Assembly: GCA_032716605.1 (NCBI GenBank)
Contig: CM064571.1
Coordinates: 18,573,856 to 18,637,855 of the forward strand
Length of the DNA stretch: 64,000 nucleotides
Origin: Paralithodes platypus
Taxonomy: Eukaryota > Arthropoda > Malacostraca > Decapoda > Lithodidae
Reading direction: 5' to 3'
Shown here: piece after piece, positions 10,285-20,597 of the stretch
Position numbering within the stretch: position 1 is the stretch's first letter
How the letters are laid out: each line of letters opens with the position of its first letter
Translations under genes and position numbers: made by a program
Notes under the pieces: model-generated
Told to the model about the DNA's origin: nothing
The model's input: the letters and a program-made list of their open reading frames with translations, nothing else
Databases searched by the model: none

Positions 10285-10450
10285 ACTCAGGCACATACCC
10301 CTTTGTTGGGGGTGGCCGACTCGAGACAGAGCCCAAACCGAAACAACATTTAAAGTTTTTAATTCTTAGGGTCTGGGACCACTTTCGCATTCCATCGCCC
10401 CTTTCTCTGTCTCGTCAAGTAGGAGAATTTTGTGCGGCCTTTTAAAAAAA
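10285..10450 (-). repeat. SINE-like dispersed repeat
   Basis: CTCAGGCACATACCCC, GGGTGGCCGACTCGAGACAG, then GGGACCACTTTCGC and TTTCTCTGTCTCGTC. Inverted copies are at 13185-13375 and 43965-44090. The shared order of blocks, with a (CATA)n tail in other copies, marks a retroposed element read on the minus strand. Confidence 0.65.
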
Positions 10451-10654
10451 TATAAATTGCGTATTCCCCGGGTTAAAGATTATTATCCTCTGTCTTGATA
10501 GGATCATTGAAAGTCAAGAATGTTAGACAAGCTCTACTGTCTGTATGTAGCCAAATTTTCCTGAAAAGTATTAAGCTTGGAAGAATATGACCTCATATGT
10601 TTAAAATATATTAAAATGTAAAGCTTGCAAACCAAAAAAAAAAAAACATAAACA

Positions 10655-10705
10655 AAATGGACCTTGGGGCTGCTCGGCCAGACAGCAACAACAACAACAA
10701 CAAAA
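10655..10705 (+). repeat. (AAC)n-tailed LINE/SINE 3' fragment
   Basis: GGACCTTGGGGCTGCTCGGC CAGACAG followed by (CAA)n. It is the terminal part of the tail seen at 21190-21229 and 54630-54683. Confidence 0.6.
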
Positions 10706-10743
10706 TGCTGAATGAAAGATTGTAATCAATATTGATTTACTGA

Positions 10744-10860
10744 TATGTCTTATTCATGGTACTGTCTTGATAGCGTAATGCATATTGCGGCGGAATTTCG
10801 ATGTGAGTATCCTGGGTTCGAGTCCTCGGAGTGCCACATGTATTTGTTGATTTCATTAAT
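10744..10860 (+). repeat. tRNA-derived SINE
   Basis: GATAGCGTAATGCATATT resembles RNA polymerase III box A and GGGTTCGAGTCCTCGG contains a near-canonical box B (GGTTCGAGTCC), spaced as in a tRNA. Diverged copies on the minus strand are at 4541-4640, 29515-29600, 41690-41770 and 42010-42060. Not a functional tRNA: no complete cloverleaf with paired acceptor stem was found. Confidence 0.7.
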
Positions 10861-11427
10861 TGAGTTTAGATGTGAAGTTGGTTGGTGTAAAAAACATAAT
10901 AATGCACGCTTGATTTAATCAAAGCTTATGTTATGAGGGCTATGTGGATTTCTAGGACATTTCAATTTGTAAATTTCATTACGTTTCATAAACAAAAAAT
11001 ATTAAAATTATATTTTATTGCTATTCTACATTAAATATTTCTGATTATTTGAATATATAATATTTACAAGGTGTTATGTTAGAAATGAAAGTTTGTAAAG
11101 CGTCCATGTCATTGTGGTGTGGTCGCTGCATTAATTGACCACGTGCCAGTTGTTCCCCATATGGAAGTTGAAGTTGTAAATATCAATACAGTACTTAACC
11201 TGTACTGTACCGTAGGATACAGTAATAAAAGTCCCCAGCAGTCCCAAGCAATGTGGCAAAAATGGCAGGAGAGACCACCTATTCACCTCCAAAGATGAGG
11301 CAAGACTGGCTCTGTCTCATATAAGCTGAGAAGTGTTGCCAACACGGGAGCAGTGCTCAAAAGGTTGTGGTAACTGGTGCAGGGTTGTACAGGCAGTTAC
11401 AAGGAAAGTAAATTTCTGATGGATATA
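10861..11427. other. No recognised feature
   Basis: AT-rich non-coding sequence; nothing supported. Confidence 0.4.
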
Positions 11428-11894
11428 CAGTTGGCCCTCGGGGTAACACTGGTAATTTGTCCTGCCATGACACCGTGTTACGTAAAGCATAGGTTATATA
11501 GGAATTAAGGAATTTCGTTCTAGCAACTTGCCCAAAGTCCCCTTTTTGAGCATTCTCCGCCCTAAAACCTACCACAAATCACTCAAAATACTGACCAAGC
11601 AACACTCATCCATACTTCACATGCCATATGCATAATTATTGCAGAAGCGCAACAAAAAGGTAGGTAAGGGTGGTCTACAGGAGTGGGCTGGCACATAAAA
11701 TACACTTGGACCACTCGGTTTTGTCCGCCTAAGCATGGGTGGGAAGGGAAACTAAGTCAGTGGCGTTCCCCGAGTCAAGGCAAACCGTGTTAGGGCAAGG
11801 AAAATACCGTGTTACAGGTGACTCATCACATTTAAGGTACCGGTGTTAGAGCAAAACCGCTTTGTGAAAAACCGTGTTACCCGAGGGTCCACTG
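11428..11894. mobile_element. pogo/Tigger-like MITE
   Basis: 467 bp flanked by TA on both sides (11426-11427 and 11895-11896). Ends: CAGTTGGCCCTCGGGGTAAC and the complement of CAGTGGACCCTCGGGTAACA. The CAGTNNNCCCTCG end and TA target are typical of pogo/Tigger-type elements. It carries no transposase-like ORF. Confidence 0.85.
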
Positions 11895-12204
11895 TATACG
11901 TCGCTGGGACTGGGGAGTTACTTATCTAATGACAAATATATACGGTGCTGGGATTGGAGGGGTTAACAGAAATATAAAAAAAGGATATGCATTTGTCCTG
12001 AAGGGAAATTATGTTAAACTTTATTTAATGTACTGTACTGATATTTATACTACAAATGCATCATACAGTATCAAGTATTTCATCATCAGAGTTTCTAAAT
12101 AATTACAGACAACAACCACAGCCACTCCAACTTGCTTGAGTGGGATATGGCTGTACTGTAGTACGCTTACATAAATTAATACATATATCTATTTTGTATC
12201 TATC
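11895..12204. other. No recognised feature
   Basis: Short non-coding stretch; nothing supported. Confidence 0.35.
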
Positions 12205-12299
12205 TATTTACTCAGGCCCATTCCCCATTTTTTTTTTTTTTTTTTTGTCTGGGGGTGGCCGACTCAAGACAGAGCTAAATTAATACATACATGCATGAA

Positions 12300-12605
12300 T
12301 TTAAAGACCTGCTGCGGTTCCAGTCTCATGTCCAAATGGTTGCGCTCCAAGCAGCCCTGTTCTGAGCTGCCTCAGTCTTCAGGTTTATTTATTCAAGACC
12401 AGATCGTAAGGTCTGATCTCACGTCTTTCTTAATCTGCCCCTTTGATGTACCTCTCTCCTCATTCATGGACTTGCATCTTTTCACCCAACTTAGTTCATC
12501 CATCCTCTCCATATGTTCAAACCATCCAAGCCTAGTAGTACGTATCTCATCACTGATACTCTTGATTTCTAACCGTTTCCTCAGCTCTTCGCCATCTCTC
12601 TTTCT
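12300..12605 (-). mobile_element. RTE-like LINE C-terminal fragment
   Basis: Read on the minus strand: EELRKRLEIKSISDEIRTTR, LGWFEHMERMDELSWVKRC and a Lys-rich tail. It parallels the C-terminus of the element at 50920-53742 ([20 protein letters not shown]). 5'-truncated and diverged. Confidence 0.75.
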
Positions 12606-13180
12606 CTCTCTTTCTCTACTGTGTATATATATATATATATATATACTGTATATGGTAAACTGTCAAGTGGTCAATTAAGCAGTGTATGTGGTCCTTGGTC
12701 CCTTTATGTCATACCTGGTCACAACTTACATGTCTTATAGGTCAACTTGTGTCAGAGACTATTTACGTTTTTGACACTAGTAATTTTATGTGTTACTTGT
12801 ATTATGTTTGATCTGGCGTCTAATGATACTGTTTATAATTTCTCTATTGGCTCTTTCAAAACAATGGTACTCTATATTATTATTTTAATCTTGACTAGGA
12901 ATAACTATTATTGAGAATATTATTCCTCTATTATTTTGATTCATAAAGTGATACTGTAGTTTCATTTGGAAAAAGTTCCATCCACTACCACCCTCAACTT
13001 ATGTGATGAGTGCCGTATTGTGTTGTTGATGTTAAAACTGATCTGTTGTATCTTGACAATAATTGTGACAGTTCTTGTACCTACAGTACCGGTAGCTGAG
13101 CTTCAGCAAAGTTCTGTATCAAGTCCTAGAGTGATGGTATGGTGTTAAATGAACAATTTTGGTGGGTTAAAGTCACATTG
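12606..13180. other. No gene; short (TA)n at 12625-12645
   Basis: Non-coding apart from a dinucleotide microsatellite. Confidence 0.4.
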
Positions 13181-13184
13181 GCTA

Positions 13185-13376
13185 GGAATCCTCCTTCCCC
13201 TTGTATAATTATCCTATTCCACAAGACAGAGAAATGGGCGAAAGCAAAAGTGGTCCCGGACCCTGATAATAGGAACTTTAATGTTGTTTCTGTTCGGGCT
13301 CTGTCTTGTGTCGGCTACCCCCAGCAATGGGGTATGTGCCTGAGTATATACATACATACATATGTATATATACAGT
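13185..13376 (+). repeat. SINE-like repeat with (CATA)n tail
   Basis: GGCTAGGAATCCTCC, TTCCACAAGACAGAGAAATG, GGGCTCTGTCTTGTGTCGGC, GGGGTATGTGCCTGAG and then (CATA)n. It is the inverse orientation of 10285-10450. The simple-repeat tail marks the 3' end. Confidence 0.7.
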
Positions 13377-13620
13377 AAAGTCACATTAGCCAAAAAAATT
13401 GGAGTTGTATGATCAGATGATTACTGCATTCGGGATAGAACTTCAGTCTTAATAGCCAATTATTTTGTATATTTCAAGTAAACCCATGTTTAAAAGTGCA
13501 TACAGTATTTCTAAAATTAACCTGATGAAATTGTAGTATAGCCTAATATCAGGCGGCAAAAGAAAATGTACCAGTAAATTTGCTCATGTGACATAAGGTT
13601 GATGCTCTAGGCTAGGGGGT

Positions 13621-13860
13621 CAATTGGTCACTTGCGAGTTTCAGGCTGTAAGGAATTTGGAGCTGTAGACGTCCATGTTTAGCAGAATTACCAGGTAAAA
13701 TATGGCTGTAGTTCATTTACAAATACATAAAACCAAATTCAACATACACTACCTTCTATCCATCAGAAACATACCTGTACATTATTATTGCATTTCTGTT
13801 TAATATCGATGTTTACAGCTCGAACGTCCTTATAGCTTGAAACTCGCAAGTGGCCAATTG
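13621..13860. mobile_element. 240-bp MITE
   Basis: Inverted ends CAATTGGTCACTTGCGAGTT (left) and the complement of CAATTGGCCACTTGCGAGTT (right), extending about 35 bp. Non-coding. No second copy was seen in the window and the target duplication is unclear. Confidence 0.75.
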
Positions 13861-13869
13861 CATGGTGTA

Positions 13870-14085
13870 CAGTCGCGCTAATAAGTGATGTCTCGGCACC
13901 AAGTTTGTTTTGATCAATAATTGGTATCAGCAATATCTAAGCTTCATTTCTTCATATCGAGTGAAATATACAAACATGTTCCTATACTTACCCACCCTAT
14001 TCAACATCCGACAGACATTAATACTGTACAGCACAGAGCAAGCTAAACGTAATGACAGCTGGGACATGGCCTAGTAGCGCGACCG
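13870..14085. mobile_element. TA-target MITE, CAGTCGCGC family, copy 1
   Basis: Starts CAGTCGCGCTAATAAGTGAT after TA, ends GGCCTAGTAGCGCGACCG. The body is colinear with 16345-16555 (GATCAATAATTGGTATCAGC; CGTAATGACAGCTG). Right-hand TA is not preserved. Confidence 0.75.
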
Positions 14086-14870
14086 GACAATGTTACAGGT
14101 GAGAATAAAATAAATGTCCGAGTATTCAGGTATAATAACCAATGTGAACCAATAAGTTTAGGATAAGTCTTCTTGAGTATCTCAGTCCTGGAGTTATTGT
14201 TTACTCAGCAGTTTTCTTATCGTCATTAACCCTTGTATATTTATTTTCTGGTTCTAATTGCCTAATATGATGTGATTTTGTCCTTAAGCTCTTATATATT
14301 GATGGACGTATGGGGTATGTGCCTGAGTATAATACATACATACATACATTGCATCTTTTGATCATATGTAAGTTCTTCATTATTTTGCAGTCTTTCCCGA
14401 TTGATAAGCGTGTTTGATCTTTTGCACTTTCAATTTCTCCGGCTACCCTTTACCCGACCGCCAACCGCCATAATTTTCATTGACAGGAATACTTATGGGA
14501 CGAGGATTGACTGCCAAGTTATTTTGAATGGACTATAATAGGTGGTGCAGTAAGTTAGCTACATACCTCACAAGCACGGTCTCCAAATATGTATGCCGTG
14601 TGTTGCAAAATGCTTATACAATACAGTACTGTAAAAAGGAAATACAATCTTTGGTCTCCTATTATTGTAGTTGACAGTTTATTGGTGAGTGAAATACAGA
14701 CCATGTTCCTGTTAAAGTATTAAAAGGGCATCACGCAAGACCTTCCCTCAATATTGTTCCAAAAATTTGATTTGGCAGATTATGAAATGCACTTTTATAA
14801 AAAAAATTGTCACCTATAATAACCTATGTTTAGTCTATATTATGCAGTGTCGGCTACTTTGAGAAAATGT
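14086..14870. other. No gene seen
   Basis: Non-coding. About 14310-14345 holds a short (CATA)n tail fragment (GGGTATGTGCCTGAGTATAA) of the SINE-like repeat. Confidence 0.4.
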
Positions 14871-15073
14871 TAGCCCACTTATACCGGAATACAGCTTATT
14901 TTGCCATGTTTACAATTTAATAGTTCTAGCTGATTAACATGTGCAACCGTAATTATTAAAACCTTTGTTAAGAATAAATAATTACTACAAGGCGAGACAT
15001 AGTACACGGCCACAAGAGCCAATCAGCTGGAATTATTGACTATAGATGGGCCGTTATTTTCTCCGTCGCTGAA
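14871..15073. repeat. Dispersed ~200-bp repeat, copy 1
   Basis: GCCCACTTATACCGGAATAC, GCTGATTAACATGTGC, TTAAAACCTTTGTTAAG and GGCGAGACATAGTACACGGC. The same blocks in the same order are at 48903-49170, where an (AAC)n-tailed element is inserted. Confidence 0.7.
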
Positions 15074-15173
15074 ACTAAGTCTAGTTGCCATTTCCAGTGT
15101 AAAATAATTTCAAAATATTGCTGATCAAAAGTTGCCAATGTAATCACTATTGATCAGCAGTCAGGGATGTCGG

Positions 15174-15388
15174 TTAACCCGTACAGTACCAGTGACGTCC
15201 TTTTCCTTATATTCTGGCAACTATTAGAGGATTTTATTCAGCTTAGGAAGGACGTCTACCAATATAAAGGCTACAGACTATCTCAATTAATCGTTTCAGC
15301 TACCATATATCCTTCCTAAGCTTTATAAAATCATGTGAATGTAGCTGAAGTCAATTATAAGATACGTCACTGGTACTGTACGGGTTAA
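15174..15388. mobile_element. TTAA-flanked MITE, family A
   Basis: TTAACCCGTACAGTACCAGT at the left and ACTGGTACTGTACGGGTTAA at the right: perfect 20-bp inverted repeats including TTAA. 215 bp, non-coding. Confidence 0.9.
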
Positions 15389-15585
15389 GGGGGTGTCGGC
15401 AACTCTCAATGGTCATAATTTTCTGGCAACATTTTGGGGATCTCTGGCACTTGTCTCGAGGACTAAACGGAAGATCTTTCTTTTAGGTGACAGATCTATT
15501 TTAAAACTTGACCTCATAAGCTGCCAGACCAGTGTTGATGATAAAGTTGAGGGAGAAATCGGTCATGTGATATAGGCTTTATGTC
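15389..15585. mobile_element. Diverged GTGTCACACGAG-family MITE (weak)
   Basis: GGTGTCGGCAACTCTC, CATAATTTTCTGGCAACATT and CATAAGCTGCCAGACC resemble parts of copy 1 at 458-671, but the ends are decayed. Confidence 0.4.
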
Positions 15586-16340
15586 AGTTTTACATCTAGT
15601 GGCTTCATCAGTTTACTGTTCATATTATAAGGGGTGTCATTATGCTTTATATCGGTGCAACATTTAGAGGACTGCAAAGTATATACCACATGAACTCACC
15701 GTATATGCCATTGTGTAAGATCTTCTTTTACCTCATGTAAAATAATATATAAAATCAATGTTGTTGCCATCTATAAAGCATTTGGGACGCTCCTTTGAGA
15801 TAAATATAAAGATAGGAAAGTTGTGGAGTGGTCAGGATGTAGAGGGGCAAAGTTGGCTGTAGAGCAGTGTTTGGGGGCTTCAGTGTCACCTATAGTCTAT
15901 TGTTATCCAACTGATGGTAAATTGAATCCTTTAGCATCTGATTTCTCAATTCTTACTGCAATAATATGATACTGCTATATCTCTGCATCATATTGCCAAG
16001 TTTTCATAATCAGCAACATATTTTGCTACAAAATCTTCGTAATAGACAAGTAATTAAGATGAAGATATGGCAATTTACCATCAGCTGGAAGAAAATCGAC
16101 TATAGTAAGGTTGTGTGGTTTCAAGTCCAAGTTGACACTCCGGAATGGCCACAACCAAAATGGCCAGTCTCCTAACTCATTTAACCAAACCTAACTTAAC
16201 TAAGCCTAGCCTGATCTATCCTAACCTAACCTACTGTAGACTGTTTAGGATTGGGGCCATTTAGGAGTGTGGGTGGTTTGAGCTGCTTCCGGTTGTGTAT
16301 GTGGTGTGGTGTGTGTGTGTGTGGTATGATTGGCGAGTGT
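15586..16340. other. No gene seen
   Basis: Non-coding. Contains TAACC-type tracts at 16185-16235 and a GT-rich tract at about 16295-16325. Confidence 0.4.
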
Positions 16341-16344
16341 GGTA

Positions 16345-16555
16345 CAGTCGGCCTAATAAGTGATGTTTCGGCACCAATTATGTTTTGATCAATAATGGGT
16401 ATCAGCAATATTTACACATACTTTCTTCCTTTTGAGTGAAATACACCAACATGTTCCTACACTTACCCACCCTATTAAACATCTGACAGACATTAATACA
16501 GTTCAGAGCGAGCCAAACGTAATGACAGCTGAGACATGACTTATTAGCGCCACCG
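16345..16555. mobile_element. TA-target MITE, CAGTCGCGC family, copy 2
   Basis: 211 bp flanked by TA on both sides. Left CAGTCGGCCTAATAAGTGAT, right GACTTATTAGCGCCACCG. The preserved TA duplication supports a Tc1/mariner-type origin. Confidence 0.8.
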
Positions 16556-16628
16556 TACAGTACCATCTTCTGTGGCACGTGGTGGAGCCTTGTGAAACAG
16601 GTGGTATTTGATAGGTCAAGGTCAAATA

Positions 16629-16821
16629 CAGGTCTCCTTCGATATACGATTGGGTTACGTTCCTGAAAACCCGATCTTAAATAGAAAAATCGTATAGCAA
16701 ACCCTAAAATTAATGAGGTAAATGGAGATGTGTTCTGGGACCAGCTAAAACACAAACACAAACACCTAAAAACCTATAATAATAACGTAAATTGGGGGCA
16801 TCGGATAGTGAGGAAGACCTG
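16629..16821. mobile_element. TA-target MITE, CAGGTCTCC family, copy 2
   Basis: 193 bp flanked by TA. Ends CAGGTCTCCTTCGATATACG and the complement of CAGGTCTTCCTCACTATCCG. Same length as 7501-7693. Confidence 0.8.
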
Positions 16822-17246
16822 TATACTAACCAGCATCAACTATGATACAAAAAATAATAACTGCAAAAGGGTGGAGATTAGGAAGGATCTATTGACATAA
16901 ATTAGTGCTCCAAAAATAATTGTTTAGCACCTTACGGGGTAATTCATTTGTACTAGTGGTCAATTTTGTTAATATTGTAGATGGTATTGGTTGGTAAATG
17001 TGGGCCCTTTGTAGTAGACCTACCATGGTGGCTGGTCAGGTCTGCTGTGTGGTGTGCAACAGTCGGTATAACAGTCCTCTCACTCACACTTAATTACGAT
17101 CCCTGACTTCATCAAGTCTAGTATTATGGCCGACGATCCTTGATAGTGTCTAGAAGTTAATTATAAACAATGTAACCTGCTACCTGTTAACAGAGTAAAC
17201 TCCAATGAGTGTATATGGAGTTTCTCTTGTGTTTAGAATAATAATG
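16822..17246. other. No recognised feature
   Basis: Non-coding; nothing supported. Confidence 0.4.
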
Positions 17247-17460
17247 TTAACCCCTTCTGTACTTCCTATGTCATTTTAATAATATTCTAGCCATATTTAG
17301 GCGTTTTTTGCAGTTTAATAAATATCTGTGGCAGTATAAAGGGTCAAGTGAGATCATTCAAAGGCTGTTAATTACTGGTGGCCCTTTTTAAACTGAATAA
17401 AATCGCTTAATAGTAGCCAGAATAAAGTTAAAAAGATTTCTCCGGTACAGAAGAGGTTAA
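17247..17460. mobile_element. TTAA-flanked MITE, family A
   Basis: TTAACCCCTTCTGTACTTCC at the left, TCCGGTACAGAAGAGGTTAA at the right, with the family body (ATCGCTTAATAGTAGCCAGA). 214 bp. Confidence 0.85.
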
Positions 17461-17999
17461 TTGTCTCTTGAGTGAAAGGTTGACAGATCCGAGGGGTCCT
17501 GGATTGGTGGTGGAGTGACAGGATTGGTATGTCTGACTGTACAGTGTGGTAGATGTACAGTCAACTACCCTGGTGTGTGGTGGAGCCTGTGGTGGTGCCT
17601 GGTGGAGAGATGGTGGAGTGGTGGAGCCTGGCCTGTGTTATGATGGTGGAGAGATGGTATAGTCTTCACAAAGTGGTGGCGGAGGTGGCACTGCTCCGCT
17701 ACGCACACACATACACACGCTTTATTTTTAATGTTTTTGTATGTACGCAAGAATGTTTGTATAAATGGGAGTTTGTATATTTTGCATGGATGAGGATGTA
17801 TTACAGTGCTAAGACTGTTTATTTATAACATTGTGTACATGATGTAAAATATAAAAATAATGATAATTATAATAAATTAAGAATAGCGCAGGTTGTATTA
17901 CTATACCTGTACTTAATATTTTCTTCCTTATATTTAAGTGAACTTGACTTCAAACTTGTGAGTGCAGTATTGATAATTATATAATTACTTGCATCTCCA
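17461..17999. other. No gene seen; GGTGGAG-rich patch
   Basis: About 17570-17690 is rich in TGGTGGAG-type motifs, producing accidental ORFs on both strands. No domain or splice context. Confidence 0.4.
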
Positions 18000-18260
18000 G
18001 GAGGTTTGGGACCTGGGAATCTTGCTGGAGGCCCCAAATGGGCCTGAGTCTTTGGGTCTTCTGGGCGATCTAAATGTGTGTGAATTTGTTCTGTATTTGT
18101 GTGTGTGTGTATAATTATATTATTTATTTATTTATTTTTAATTTTCAATTTATTTTTTTGGTGGTGTGTTGTCCCTGTTTGGGCTCTGTCTCAAGTCGGC
18201 CACCCCCAGCTTAAAAAGAAAATAAATGGGTATACTCAGGGTATGTGCCTGAGTATATGC
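18000..18260 (+). repeat. SINE-like repeat, GGTATGTGCCTGAG tail
   Basis: GGTTTGGGACCTGGGAATCT, GGGCCTGAGTCTTTGGG, GGGCTCTGTCTCAAGTCGGC and GGGTATGTGCCTGAGTATA. The same arrangement occurs at 48490-48665. It shares only its 3' part with 13185-13376, so two bodies use one tail. Confidence 0.65.
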
Positions 18261-18284
18261 AGTAGATAGATGGATAAATATGCA

Positions 18285-18450
18285 TTATATACTACACCTC
18301 TGATGACTGCCATTGCAAAGAGGGATTGGAAGGCCATTGGAAAGAGTGAGGATCAAACTCGTTAATCAGTCCGATCATGAATTACGTGCTTTAGCGCTTT
18401 ACATGTAACACTAGATCGACTATGCAGCAACATTGATGTCCATCATTGCA
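18285..18450 (-). repeat. Diverged tRNA-SINE
   Basis: Minus-strand reading gives a tRNA-like head (GCTGCATAGTCGATCTAG, then GAGTTTGATCC) related to the copies at 5356 and 46795. Weak. Confidence 0.35.
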
Positions 18451-19239
18451 GGGGGTTTGAGAGACCATGGCATGAGAATGAGTGTTGAATAACCTTTGTC
18501 CCCATGGTAATCTTGTGACATACATGATAAATGACTTAAAATGAGGCACAGCTAGTGGTATTGAGACTGTCGCTCACCGCCACAGCCTTATCAAACTCAA
18601 TAGCCAAAGTAAAAATAATGTACAGTACTTTCCAAAGGCAATGATTACCATATTGCCATATTACACACCAAACTAAGCCCCCAAAATGCCAAGCTTGTAT
18701 ACGCTCATTGTCCACCTATAATCAACAGATAGAATCCATAAGAATATAAAATGCAGTTGATAGGCCCCGGCAAGATATGTATGGTCACTATGGGCCTATG
18801 GCCTATATAAATATCTATAATCTACCTAATCTGGCGCATACCCCATTTTTTTCTGGGGGTGGCCGACTTGAGACAGCCTGGATAGGGAAAACAAATACAA
18901 ACGAAGGTGCCGTTGTTTAAGGCTTTTCCCTCAATACCTTCACCTGACCTGACCTGATGTGTCGCTTATGTGAGTGTCCTTATTCAATACAGATGACTAC
19001 CTCATCATTCTCATACTTTATTAAAACAAATACTGTATATTTATATATGAACCGTACGTATGTTGAAGAAATTGCTGACCTTACCTATCGTAATTTCTGG
19101 GAGAGATTGGTAAAAAGGTTAACAATATGAAAAATATACATAAATATTCAATAATTTAATCATACATGCGAACATTTTGCTATTTTATGGTTAAATATCT
19201 TGATCGAATAATAAATAGGAACCATCGACTCGGCCTCCA
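18451..19239. other. No gene seen
   Basis: Non-coding. About 18835-18900 is a fragment of the GGTGGCCGACT repeat. Confidence 0.4.
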
Positions 19240-19328
19240 GGTGGAGTGACGTTGACAGCAGTGGTGCAGTGTTGTGGTAACACTAAAAGAAGAAGGTTGT
19301 AGTAGCTGCCTTCTCTTCACACACAGAC
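19240..19328 (+). promoter_or_regulatory. Proposed SEC61B 5' UTR / core promoter
   Basis: The stretch just before the SEC61B ATG includes a pyrimidine-rich GCCTTCTCTTCACACACAG. Such TCT/TOP-like starts are common in highly expressed translation and secretion genes. No TATA box is evident. The exact start of transcription cannot be placed from sequence. Confidence 0.3.
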
Positions 19329-19331
19329 ATG
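19329..19331 (+). CDS. SEC61B: SEC61B exon 1 (initiator Met only)
   Basis: ACAGACATG followed directly by the donor GTGAGT. The coding part is only the start codon, so the protein body starts in exon 2. Confidence 0.85.
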
Positions 19332-20539
19332 GTGAGTTCTGCACTCTCTTTTATGTCAAGCTTTCATGACTTTGTGGCTATTTAAAACAACTATTGAATT
19401 AAGTATACGTATACCAGTAATAGCAAAGGGATTGGTTTGATAAACTAGGAACGTCTGAAATAATTGTAAAAATTGACCATTCAGTTCGGCAGATGTCTTA
19501 TTTTAGTTATCGGTATGGTATCCAGTCAGTTCCCCTCATTTAGTTGCTCAGTAATAGTTCATCATCGTGAACCAGATTAGCCTAGTAGGCTAGGCCGTAA
19601 TATTGCCATCGAGTTGCGAAATTCTGTAACAAATCTAGGCCTAGGGCCTAGCCTAGGCTAATCATTTACTTTCTTTGCCACACTGAACATAATTCTGGGA
19701 TTAGAGTTAAGCTAGCCTAATAGTTTTTCATAAAAAAAAGTAGCGGTTTAATGGTAATTCTGCATAACTACTACTCCTGTTATTTTAGGTTTTCTTTATT
19801 TTCTTTATGTATTTTAATGCATTGCAAGTGTGTATTTTATTGTTACAAAGTGCGGAAAGCACTTTATTAGCATTTGCTTTGTTAATTGTAATTATTCAGA
19901 TACCCCAACAATCTAGTAGTTTACTCGATTTAGTAAACTTTGAAAAGACATTAGCCTAACCTAACAACCTTACCTAGTATTATGGGTGGGGGCTGCCGCC
20001 CCCACACCCCCGCTGATTAGGTATTAAAACTATACAAAATTGATGGGATAAAGTCTATGGTGTTTACTCTGCAATCTTCAGCTTTGGCTGTCGAGAACAG
20101 GAAAGTACCATTAAAAATTTACCAACTTCTTGTAGGTTAAGCTCCACTCTGATTGGCTACTAAACATCGGGGAGGAGCCTCCAAGGAGGCTAGAATGTAA
20201 ACAAAGTGTCCTGGACTGGCTGTACAAAAATAACTCTGATAATGTTATAGGGGAGTGAAAATCAAATTGACAAAATAAGAAAAGTAGCATTTATCCGCAC
20301 ATCAGTAATGTCCCCTGAGTAAGGTAAGAGCAAAAAATAATAATTCCACGAGACAGGAATCCCGTAATCGAGGAGTAGTTGTTCTGCAGAATACCCCTTA
20401 ATTCTTATATAGGCCTATGTCCAAAGCGGCGGAAATGCATTATAAGGAATTATACCTACTGTAAACAAAAATAATATTTTCTCCCCATATGCGGCACCAT
20501 AGCTATTACATAATACTAGGTTAGGTTAGGTTAGGTAAG

Positions 20540-20597
<58 letters not shown>

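Noticed and set aside
20515..20543. Telomeric repeat array
   Set aside because: Only a few TTAGG units, inside a gene; similar short tracts are dispersed at 5725, 16200, 53820 and 58900.
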